A DNA stretch of 15,140 nt from an uncultured Bacteroidales bacterium. Its GTDB lineage: Bacteria > Bacteroidota > Bacteroidia > Bacteroidales > F082. The notes beneath the pieces were generated by a model. It was not told the DNA's origin, did not search any database, and saw only the letters and a program-made list of their open reading frames with translations. Location of the stretch: NCBI GenBank assembly GCA_937884015.1, contig CALGBV010000271.1:1-15140 (forward strand), in the 5' to 3' direction. Position numbers and translations under genes: made by a program. Below are positions 5,816-12,273 of the stretch, in pieces. Positions within the stretch are counted from its first letter, which is position 1. Each line of letters begins with the position of its first letter.

Positions 5816-7404
5816 TGTTAAGCCTCGGCAATTATCGGAAATATCTTCAGCCGGCCTATTTTTTCGGTTTGCTGATGATGGCGGTGGGACTCACCTTGTC
5901 GCCGTTTCTGATGAGTTTGGCTCAGTTTTGGCTAGTTGGCATTTGGATTATCGATGGTGCCGCCAACAGGGATTTCAAGGAAAAATGGCAGCGTTTCAGC
6001 CACAATTGGGTTGCGCTGTTGTTGGTTTCCTTGTATTTGCTTCATGTCGTCGGATTGATTTATACCTCTGATTTTCAATATGCTTTCAAGGATTTGCGCA
6101 TCAAGCTGCCGTTGCTGATTTTGCCTTTTGTGCTGTCGTCGATGCGGCCTTTGTGCAAAAAACAATTCGATTTGCTGCTCAATGTTTATGTGTTTTCAGT
6201 CTTTGTGGCGACGTGGTTCAGCTTCGCTCATTATGTCAAGCACGATTATCAGGATGTGCGCGAAATCTCGCATTTCATCAGCCATATCCGTTTCTGCTTG
6301 CAGATCGTGTTCTGCATTTTTATCACGGGATTTTATCTTTTTAAACGCAAGTTAAAATGGTGGGAACGCCTCCTTGAAATCGCGTTGATTGGTTGGTTTT
6401 GCGTTCAGATTTACATTTTCGAGTCGCTGTCGGGTTATGCTGTGTTGTGCGCAAGTGCCTTTGTTACACTGTTTTACCTTTTCTTTAATTCAAAATTTGG
6501 CAGGAGATTCCGTTATGTAGTTGTTGCGGTCATTTTGGCCGTTATTGCGTTTGGCGGCATGAAGTTCTACGGCATGTTGTCGCCGATGTTGGAGACTGAA
6601 AAGGTCGATTTTGCGGCTTTGCCTGAAAAGACGGCGCAAGGCAACCTTTATTGGCACGACACGGTTTATCACATTGCGGAAGATGGACGTTACATCGGTT
6701 TGTATTATTGCGAAAAGGAAATGCGCGAAACATGGCCTTTGCGCAGTGAGCTGGATTTCGATGGCTTGACGCAAAATGGCGAAAACCTCGAAGCGACTTT
6801 GGCGCGTTACCTCACCTCAAAAGGCTTGCATAAGGATGCCGAAGGCGTGATGGCTTTGGATGATCAGGACATTCGCAATGTGGAGCAGGGCATAGCCAAT
6901 TACAACAACTGGTTGCATCCTGGCGTGCGGGCAAGGATCTCGTCGACTTTGTTCGAATACAACCTGTATCGGAAGACCAACAATCCAAATGGCGGTTCAT
7001 TGTCGCAGCGCATCGAATACACCAAGGCGGCTCTTTATTTGATTAGGAAGCATCCGGTCTTCGGAATAGGGACAGGTGACATTCCTGATGCTTTCGCCCA
7101 GGCTTACGATGACTTGAATTCGCCTTTGGAACAGGAGTTTCGCCATAGGGCGCACAACCAGTATCTGACCATCACGGTTGGGTTCGGGGTAGTTGGACTG
7201 TTGCTGTTTCTTGCAGTTTTGCTTTTGCCTTACTTTGCGAAGAAACGGTATCGCACCTATTTATATACGGTTTTCCTTTGCATAATGTTGCTGTCGATGT
7301 TGCCGGAAGACACCATTGAGACGCAGGCCGGCGTGTCGTTTTTTGCCTTTTTCAACGCTTTGTTTTTGCTTGCCCATCCGAATAACGAACAACCTGAAAA
7401 TTGA
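5815..7404 (+). CDS. O-antigen ligase-like (Wzy_C) polytopic membrane protein
   Basis: Wzy_C-type proteins (WaaL ligases and Wzy-like polymerases) join or transfer glycan chains on the outer face of the inner membrane. This 529-residue protein has roughly ten membrane helices. A large hydrophilic loop of about 180 residues (around 258-440) lies before RAHNQYLTITVGFGVVGLL (His near 446), the typical Wzy_C motif region, with HPVFGIGTGDIPDAF upstream. The loop is larger than usual and holds a Trp/Tyr/Asp/Glu-rich section. I chose ATG 5815, which shares its A with the protease stop (TGATG); a GTG one codon earlier is possible. Only 6 bp separate it from cdd. Whether it is a ligase for lipopolysaccharide, for glycoprotein glycans or for another polymer cannot be told from sequence. 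Confidence 0.8.
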   Translation: MLSLGNYRKYLQPAYFFGLLMMAVGLTLSPFLMSLAQFWLVGIWIIDGAANRDFKEKWQRFSHNWVALLLVSLYLLHVVGLIYTSDFQYAFKDLRIKLPLLILPFVLSSMRPLCKKQFDLLLNVYVFSVFVATWFSFAHYVKHDYQDVREISHFISHIRFCLQIVFCIFITGFYLFKRKLKWWERLLEIALIGWFCVQIYIFESLSGYAVLCASAFVTLFYLFFNSKFGRRFRYVVVAVILAVIAFGGMKFYGMLSPMLETEKVDFAALPEKTAQGNLYWHDTVYHIAEDGRYIGLYYCEKEMRETWPLRSELDFDGLTQNGENLEATLARYLTSKGLHKDAEGVMALDDQDIRNVEQGIANYNNWLHPGVRARISSTLFEYNLYRKTNNPNGGSLSQRIEYTKAALYLIRKHPVFGIGTGDIPDAFAQAYDDLNSPLEQEFRHRAHNQYLTITVGFGVVGLLLFLAVLLLPYFAKKRYRTYLYTVFLCIMLLSMLPEDTIETQAGVSFFAFFNALFLLAHPNNEQPEN

Positions 7405-7410
7405 CATACT

Positions 7411-7893
7411 ATGAGAAAAGAACAATTTGTTTCACCTTACGAAGTGTACGACAACCCTAATGAACTTAATGCGCAAGATGCAGAATTGCTGCAATATGCA
7501 CACAAGGCTGCGCAAAATGCATACGCACCTTATTCAAGGTTTCACGTTGGTGCGGCGGTGCGTCTGGCCAATGGGAAAATCGTTTCGGGAAACAACATTG
7601 AAAATGCGGCTTATCCGAGCGGCTTGTGTGCCGAGCGTGTCACTTTGTTCAGTGCTCAGGCACAATATCCGGGTGTGGCCATTGAAGCGATTGCCGTGAC
7701 GGCACACTCCGAGAAAACGCTTGTCGATGAACCGATTGCACCTTGTGGCGCTTGCCGTCAGGTGATGGTGGAGGTGGAAAAGGTGTCGCAGTGCAAGTTG
7801 CGCATTTTGTGCCAAGGCGAGACAGGTCCCGTTATGGCTTTCGACGGCATTGAGACCTTGATGCCGTTTATTTTCGTCGATAAATTCCTCTGA
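7411..7893 (+). CDS. cdd: Cytidine deaminase
   Basis: Cytosolic zinc enzyme deaminating (deoxy)cytidine to (deoxy)uridine for pyrimidine salvage. The 160-residue product matches the small homotetrameric class. NIENAAYPSGLCAER (62-76) supplies the zinc ligand Cys73 and the catalytic proton shuttle Glu75; PCGACRQ (111-117) supplies Cys112 and Cys115. NAYAPYSRFHVGAA (36-49) is the usual N-terminal block, and an extra N-terminal leader of about 20 residues precedes it. It is the last gene of the probable protease-ligase-cdd operon. Its stop TGA (7891-7893) directly abuts the stop of the GtrA-like gene on the other strand, leaving no space for an ordinary terminator hairpin. Confidence 0.97.
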   Translation: MRKEQFVSPYEVYDNPNELNAQDAELLQYAHKAAQNAYAPYSRFHVGAAVRLANGKIVSGNNIENAAYPSGLCAERVTLFSAQAQYPGVAIEAIAVTAHSEKTLVDEPIAPCGACRQVMVEVEKVSQCKLRILCQGETGPVMAFDGIETLMPFIFVDKFL

Positions 7894-8307
7894 TTAGGCA
7901 AACGTAAACAGCAGATTGCCAAAGAAATTCCACAATGTGGAAACGCCCACGGCAAAAATCTTGCTGTGGTAGAAAGTCCAGTTCAGTTTTCCGTTGAGCA
8001 GGTAAACCGTAAGCGTGTCAAGGCCTAAGCCGACAAGCGCAATGGCAAAATATTTGGCATATTCCGAACCGATTTGCGGATTGGTGCTTTGGAAAGTCCA
8101 GATGCGGTTCAGGAAATAGTTTGTGGTGGCGGCGAAAATGAAGCCAAGGATGTTGCTGAGGTATTTGTTCAGTTTCAGCCATTCCTTGCAAACGTAAGTG
8201 ATGCCGAAATTGACAAAAACGCCCGATAAGCCTACCAGACCGAATTTCAGGAACTTAAACAGAAATTCGCGCGTCATTTCGATTTTCAGGATGGCTGTTT
8301 TCAACAT
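7894..8307 (-). CDS. GtrA-like family membrane protein
   Basis: A 137-residue protein with four membrane helices (about 20-40, 50-66, 84-104, 115-136). GtrA-type proteins are thought to help move lipid-linked sugars across the membrane or to support polyprenyl-sugar glycosyltransferases. The duplicated family motif is visible as NYFLNRIWTF (63-72) and WNFFGNLLFTF (126-136). The ATG at 8307 is used; an internal Met at residue 11 (8277) is an alternative. No glycosyltransferase partner lies adjacent, though the O-antigen ligase-like gene is one gene away on the other strand. It converges on cdd with zero intergenic bases and diverges from queA. Confidence 0.88.
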   Translation of the reverse strand: MLKTAILKIEMTREFLFKFLKFGLVGLSGVFVNFGITYVCKEWLKLNKYLSNILGFIFAATTNYFLNRIWTFQSTNPQIGSEYAKYFAIALVGLGLDTLTVYLLNGKLNWTFYHSKIFAVGVSTLWNFFGNLLFTFA

Positions 8308-8324
8308 TTTCTTATTCTTTGCTG

Positions 8325-8332
8325 CAAAGGTA
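8325..8332 (-). promoter_or_regulatory. -7 box of the GtrA-like gene promoter
   Basis: TACCTTTG, continuing CAGC, on the minus strand, 17 bp before the ATG at 8307. No TTTG is seen at the expected -33 distance. It lies back to back with the queA -7 box 24 bp away. Confidence 0.45.
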
Positions 8333-8355
8333 GCGGATTTTTGAAGAATATAGGT

Positions 8356-8363
8356 TACTTTTG
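8356..8363 (+). promoter_or_regulatory. -7 box of the queA promoter
   Basis: TACTTTTG, continuing CACA, lies 15 bp before the queA ATG at 8379. A TTTG exists at 8340-8343 but its spacer is only 12 bp, shorter than the usual 19-21. The TTG inside this box is in frame with queA and can be mistaken for a start codon. Confidence 0.5.
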
Positions 8364-8378
8364 CACAAAATTTCGATA

Positions 8379-9593
8379 ATGAACGAAGTAAAAAACATTA
8401 GCATTGAGGAGTATGACTATCCTTTGCCAGAGGAACGCATTGCAAAATATCCTTTGGCAGAGCGTGACGCATCAAAACTTTTAGTGCTGAAAGACAATGC
8501 AATACAGGCATCGCAATTCAAGCATATCGGTCGGTTTTTGCCCAAGGATGCCTTGCTGATTTTCAACGAGACCAAGGTAATCCGTGCGCGTCTTCAGTTC
8601 CTGAAAGACACAGGCTCGCATATCGAGGTGTTTTGCCTGGAGCCTGACGATGATTATCAGATTGCTTTCAGCAGCGTTTCGCCTGTGCGTTGGAAATGCT
8701 TGGTGGGCAATTCAAAACGTTGGCGCGATGGCTTGCTCAGCATGAATTTGAATGTGAATGGGCAAAACGTTGTGCTGAATGCAAACCGCGTGGAGAAAAA
8801 CGACCAGTATTCTGAAATTGATTTTTCGTGGACACCTGAAAATGTGCCGTTTGCAAGCATTTTGGAAGCAGCGGGCGAGATTCCTTTGCCGCCTTATCTG
8901 CATCGTGATGCCGAGCCGGAAGACCGCGACCGTTATCAGACGGTTTTTGCGCGTTACGATGGTTCTGTGGCGGCACCAACGGCAGGGTTGCATTTTACCC
9001 AGCCTTTGATTGCCGACTTGAAAACTGCTGGTTTTCAGTTCGATGAAGTGACGTTGCATGTCGGGGCCGGCACTTTCCGTCCTGTGGCCACCGAGACAAT
9101 CGGCGAACACGCCATGCACTCGGAAACAATCATTGTGCGCCGCAGTTTGATTGAAAATCTTATTCGCCATTTGGGCAAAAATATCATTCCCGTAGGCACT
9201 ACGAGCACACGTACTTTGGAAAGCCTCTATTGGATTGGCTTGATGCTCAAGGAGCAAGGTCTGGATTTGTGCAACCTTCATGTCGACCAATGGTATCCGT
9301 ATGAAAATCACGAGCCTTTGACCACGGACGATGCCTTGCAAATGATTCTTCAATATCTTGACAAACATCAGCTTACGCGCCTTGAAGCAAGCACTTCCCT
9401 GATGATTGCGCCAAGTTACAGAATGCGGGTCATTACGGGCTTGATTACCAATTTCCATCAGCCGAAAAGCACCTTGTTATTATTGGTTTCGGCACTCATA
9501 GGCGAAAAATGGAAAGCGTGCTATCAGTTTGCCCTCGACAACGGCTTCCGGTTCCTGAGTTATGGCGACAGCTGCTTGTTTTTACCGCAATGA
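8379..9593 (+). CDS. queA: S-adenosylmethionine:tRNA ribosyltransferase-isomerase, long form
   Basis: QueA transfers and isomerises the ribosyl moiety of SAM onto preQ1-modified tRNA to give epoxyqueuosine, the penultimate step of queuosine synthesis. Conserved blocks: YPLAERDASKLL near the N-terminus, LLIFNETKVIRARL, EIPLPPYL, VAAPTAGLHFT (197-207), TLHVGAGTFRPV (225-236), VGTTSTRTLES, LITNFHQPKSTLLLLVSA and FRFLSYGDSCLFLPQ at the C-terminus. At 404 residues it is longer than E. coli QueA (356). The extra length lies mainly between TRTLES and LITNFH (about 40 residues more), with some after IEVFCLEP. I recall a long QueA-like form in Bacteroidetes besides a standard one; activity on tRNA is inferred. 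The ATG at 8379 is preferred because the upstream in-frame TTG (8361) is inside the promoter box. Confidence 0.9.
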   Translation: MNEVKNISIEEYDYPLPEERIAKYPLAERDASKLLVLKDNAIQASQFKHIGRFLPKDALLIFNETKVIRARLQFLKDTGSHIEVFCLEPDDDYQIAFSSVSPVRWKCLVGNSKRWRDGLLSMNLNVNGQNVVLNANRVEKNDQYSEIDFSWTPENVPFASILEAAGEIPLPPYLHRDAEPEDRDRYQTVFARYDGSVAAPTAGLHFTQPLIADLKTAGFQFDEVTLHVGAGTFRPVATETIGEHAMHSETIIVRRSLIENLIRHLGKNIIPVGTTSTRTLESLYWIGLMLKEQGLDLCNLHVDQWYPYENHEPLTTDDALQMILQYLDKHQLTRLEASTSLMIAPSYRMRVITGLITNFHQPKSTLLLLVSALIGEKWKACYQFALDNGFRFLSYGDSCLFLPQ

Positions 9594-9600
9594 AAATATT

Positions 9601-9617
9601 TTGGAACGATATTTGTA
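9601..9617 (+). promoter_or_regulatory. Sigma-54-like -24/-12 element before the secreted repeat protein
   Basis: TTGGAACGATATTTGTA compares with the RpoN consensus TTGGCACR-N4-TTGCW: GG at 9603-9604, then 10 bp, then GT at 9615-9616 in place of GC. Spacing is exact and two consensus bases differ. No TAnnTTTG box is present in this 62-bp gap, so this is the best promoter candidate for the gene at 9656. The match is by eye only. Confidence 0.35.
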
Positions 9618-9655
9618 AAAACATAAATCACTAACAACTTAAACTAATTACAACA

Positions 9656-10150
9656 ATGAAGAAATCAGTTTTATTCGGCGTTATGGCATTCTTCGCTGTC
9701 AGCGCCATGAGCATTCAGAGTGCAAACGCACAAAATGTCACGGTCAAGAAAAACGCTAAGACCGAACAGAAAGCAACGCTTTCAACCAACAAGACTCAGG
9801 CTCAGCCATCCAGTGAAACAGCTAAACCTGCTGTGAAGACAAACACAAAGAAAGGCGTTACTCCTGAAGAAATCAAGGCAAGAGAGGCCGAAAAGAAAGC
9901 TGTCCTTGAAAAAGAAAAGGCTCAACAGCAAATGAAGCAAGATGCCAAGGCTGCTGACAAGAAAATGAAGCAGGATGTTAAAGCCGCTGACAAGAAAGTG
10001 AAAAGCGATGTCAAGGCTGCTGACAAGAAAGTGAAGAAAGAAGTCAAAAAAGGCGAAAAAATGACTAAGGCTCAGCGTGATCAGAAAATGGAGGCTGCTA
10101 AGGCTGCTCAGTCAAAGAAAGCCACATCCGACAAGAAAGTCAAGAAATAA
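9656..10150 (+). CDS. Secreted lysine/alanine-rich protein with 11-residue repeats
   Basis: I do not recognise a family for this 164-residue protein. It starts with a clear signal peptide (MKKSVLF core, cleavage likely after Ala25 in SANA-Q). A low-complexity region rich in Thr, Lys, Gln and Ala follows, then charged helix-forming sequence. Residues 93-136 hold four 11-residue units: MKQDAKAADKK, MKQDVKAADKK, VKSDVKAADKK and a diverged VKKEVKKGEKM. At DNA level these are 33-bp units from 9932 to 10063. An 11-residue period with AADKK recalls LEA-like or histone H1-like Lys/Ala repeat proteins and right-handed coiled coils. The mature protein is strongly basic, so it may bind polyanions such as surface glycans or nucleic acid, or simply be disordered. 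It is probably monocistronic, facing the prenyl synthase with a 5-bp gap. Confidence 0.82.
   Translation: MKKSVLFGVMAFFAVSAMSIQSANAQNVTVKKNAKTEQKATLSTNKTQAQPSSETAKPAVKTNTKKGVTPEEIKAREAEKKAVLEKEKAQQQMKQDAKAADKKMKQDVKAADKKVKSDVKAADKKVKKEVKKGEKMTKAQRDQKMEAAKAAQSKKATSDKKVKK
9932..10063 (+). repeat. Four 33-bp in-frame repeats (11 codons each)
   Basis: Units at 9932-9964, 9965-9997, 9998-10030 and a diverged fourth at 10031-10063. The first three share GCTGACAAGAAA at their ends and differ mainly at third codon positions, so the repeat is conserved at protein level and not a fresh DNA expansion. Confidence 0.85.
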
Positions 10151-10155
10151 GCAAA

Positions 10156-11127
10156 TTATTTCTTCCTACCCGAAAGCATCTCAGCGTATGTCCTGAGGTG
10201 CTTTTTCTTTTCTTCAGGAACGGCAATTGAGTCTAACAGGGCAAAGGCCTTGCGGTCGTATTCCAGCATGACGCGCTCCACTTCTTCCTTGACATGAAGA
10301 CGGTCGTAGATTTTCTTCACTTCCGCAATTTTTTCCTCTTCATCGTGGTCGACGCGCATCGAGAAGTAATGTTGCAAGCGTTTCCTGTCTTTTTCATCGG
10401 CGAGTTCCAAGGCTTTCAGGTAAAGATAAGTCTTTTTGTTGTCGGCAATGTCGCCGCCATGACGCTTACCGAACACTTCCACATCGCTGTAAAGGTCGAG
10501 AATGTCGTCCTGCAGCTGGAAACTCATGCCAATATTGATGCCGAAATCGTATAAGGTTTGAATGTCTTTTTCGCTGGCTCCCGCAATGGTTGCACCCATT
10601 TGCAGACTGGTGGCAAGCAGCACGGCCGTTTTTAGGCGAATCATTTCCAGATATTCGTCAATCGTAACGTCATTCTTGGTCTCGAAATTGAGGTCGTATT
10701 GCTGCCCTTCACACACTTCGCGCACCACTTTTGCAAGAAGTTGGGCTGTTTCGACAGCCTTTCCCGTTTTCATGGCGTATTGAAAAGCCATCGCAACCAT
10801 GGTGTCGCCCGAAAGAATGGCAATGTTGGAATTCCACTTTTGGTAGACGGTTTCCATGCCGCGGCGCAAAGGAGCCTGGTCCATGATGTCGTCGTGGATG
10901 AGAGTGAAATTGTGGAAGGTTTCCAAAGCCAAGGCAGGCCAAAGGGCATCGGCCTCGTTGCCATCAAACATATCGTTGGCCAAAAGGCAAAGCATAGGGC
11001 GTAAACGCTTGCCTTTCTGTAAGATAGTATATGAAATAGGTTCGTATAATTCAGTCGGATTGCCGCCGAAATCGCATTTGCCGATAAATTCGGTGATGTC
11101 GTTATGTAATTGTTTAATCTTTTCCAT
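10156..11127 (-). CDS. Polyprenyl (farnesyl/geranylgeranyl) diphosphate synthase
   Basis: A trans-isoprenyl diphosphate synthase condensing isopentenyl diphosphate onto allylic diphosphates, in the cytoplasm. The 323-residue protein has GKRLRP (39-44), the first Asp-rich motif DDIMD (79-83) and the second DDILD (207-211), plus LRRG (87-90) and EGQQYDL (140-146). The first Asp motif is the plain DDxxD without the two-residue insertion of typical bacterial farnesyl synthases, and Phe74 sits five residues before it, a position where aromatics limit chain length. A C15-C20 product is likely, but exact length cannot be fixed. The ATG (1125-1127 of this 11-kb region, i.e. 11125-11127) starts only 4 bp after the promoter box, so the mRNA may be leaderless. 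Tail-to-tail with the secreted repeat protein gene, 5 bp apart. Confidence 0.93.
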   Translation of the reverse strand: MEKIKQLHNDITEFIGKCDFGGNPTELYEPISYTILQKGKRLRPMLCLLANDMFDGNEADALWPALALETFHNFTLIHDDIMDQAPLRRGMETVYQKWNSNIAILSGDTMVAMAFQYAMKTGKAVETAQLLAKVVREVCEGQQYDLNFETKNDVTIDEYLEMIRLKTAVLLATSLQMGATIAGASEKDIQTLYDFGINIGMSFQLQDDILDLYSDVEVFGKRHGGDIADNKKTYLYLKALELADEKDRKRLQHYFSMRVDHDEEEKIAEVKKIYDRLHVKEEVERVMLEYDRKAFALLDSIAVPEEKKKHLRTYAEMLSGRKK

Positions 11128-11131
11128 ACTG

Positions 11132-11139
11132 CAAAGTTA
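11132..11139 (-). promoter_or_regulatory. -7 box of the prenyl synthase promoter
   Basis: TAACTTTG, continuing CAGT and then the ATG. Only 4 bp separate the box from the start codon, so transcription probably begins at or within a few bases of the ATG. There is no evident TTTG 19-21 bp upstream. Confidence 0.45.
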
Positions 11140-11163
11140 CGGAAATCTTTTAAAATCCTTATT

Positions 11164-11195
11164 TTTGGTGCGAAATTTGTAGGTTTTTATGTTTG
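11164..11195 (+). promoter_or_regulatory. Promoter of the 352-residue lipoprotein gene
   Basis: TTTG (11164-11167), 20 bp, TATGTTTG (11188-11195): a full match to the Bacteroidetes -33/-7 consensus, with the ATG 19 bp downstream. The same DNA also contains TTGGTGCGAAATTTGTA (11164-11180), which has sigma-54-like GG-N10-GT spacing but a poorer -24 element. Confidence 0.6.
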
Positions 11196-11214
11196 TCATT
11201 AGATTTTTAAACTT

Positions 11215-12273
11215 ATGAAATACGTGAAATTTATCCCTGTCTTGTTGCTCGGCTTTATGGCTGTATCGTGCAATACGACAAAAAAACTCTATGAAAATCA
11301 GGAATATGACCAGGTGATTCAGCGCGTGGTCCCTGAGATTCATTCGGGCAAGTACAACAATAACGATGTTGAGATGCTTGCGGCTTCCTATCATCGTGCA
11401 AACCAAGCCGACCATCTGAAAATCCAGGCTTTGAAGGAGTCGGGCAAACCTGAGGCTTGGCCTGAAATCTATCAGCGTTATTGTGCCATGAAAGGCCGTA
11501 ACGATGCTTTGAAGGATCTTTCGCCAGCCTTGAAAAAGGATATGGACTATGGCAATTTGCATCTCGATGAGGAAATCATCACTTCGCGCAATAAGGCGGA
11601 GAGCTTTTTAGTTGCAAAATGCAATGTTCTGCTCGATAGTCGGACTAAGGAAGATGCCGAAGAAGCTGAGAAATACATCGCCCAATTGCGCAGGACGAAT
11701 CCGGAAAACTCTCACATTCAGGATTTTCGCTTGAAGACATTGCTTCATTCTTCTGAAAATGTGTTGATTCAGTTTGAAAATGAGTACAAGTATCTCATGC
11801 CAGATGAATTTGAAACGGAAGTGAGGAACTTCGATGCTGACGAGTTTGCCCCAAGCCATGCCAATTTCTATTTGTCGGAGCATAGGAAAGTGCATTACGA
11901 TTTGCTCGTGACGGCGGTTTTGGAGGATGTGGTGACAACGCCCGAACGCACCGATGCCGTTACTTTCAAGGAGACTTTGGGCGACAAGACGGCTGAAGTC
12001 ACTGATAAGTCGCAGTCGAAGAGCGTGACGCTCAAGGGGCATTTGCGTTATTATGATGTCAATTTGGGCCGCGACCGTTTCTCAATCCCGTTTGAGGTGA
12101 CTTCATCGTTCAAGCACGATTTCTCAACCGTGACCGGTGACCGTGAGGCTTGTTCTCAGGAAACATTGCGGAAAATCGACGAAAAGGCAGTGCCATTCCC
12201 AACCGAAGACAGCATGTTGATTGATGCAGCCAAGCAATTGAATGATTTGATTGCCAATGAATTGAAGAAATGA
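11215..12273 (+). CDS. Unrecognised lipoprotein, possible helical-repeat N-terminus
   Basis: No family is recognised. The 352-residue product starts with a lipoprotein signal (MKYVKF, Leu-rich core, AVSC with Cys19), so it should be anchored in the outer or inner membrane. After the Cys, residues 20-190 look like paired amphipathic helices in the style of tetratricopeptide repeats (TTKKLYENQEYDQVIQRVV, then MLAASYHRANQADHLKIQAL). Residues about 215-330 appear richer in beta structure, with HLRYYDVNLGRDRFSIPFEV near the end. A short helical C-terminus follows. It has its own promoter and converges on the DUF4296 gene with no base between the two stops. A role in envelope assembly is possible; nothing in the sequence proves it. 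Confidence 0.8.
   Translation: MKYVKFIPVLLLGFMAVSCNTTKKLYENQEYDQVIQRVVPEIHSGKYNNNDVEMLAASYHRANQADHLKIQALKESGKPEAWPEIYQRYCAMKGRNDALKDLSPALKKDMDYGNLHLDEEIITSRNKAESFLVAKCNVLLDSRTKEDAEEAEKYIAQLRRTNPENSHIQDFRLKTLLHSSENVLIQFENEYKYLMPDEFETEVRNFDADEFAPSHANFYLSEHRKVHYDLLVTAVLEDVVTTPERTDAVTFKETLGDKTAEVTDKSQSKSVTLKGHLRYYDVNLGRDRFSIPFEVTSSFKHDFSTVTGDREACSQETLRKIDEKAVPFPTEDSMLIDAAKQLNDLIANELKK

Noticed and set aside
8712..9458. Minus-strand open frame of 248 codons opposite queA
   Set aside because: Antisense shadow of queA; composition rich in Arg, His and Gln without domain or start signals.
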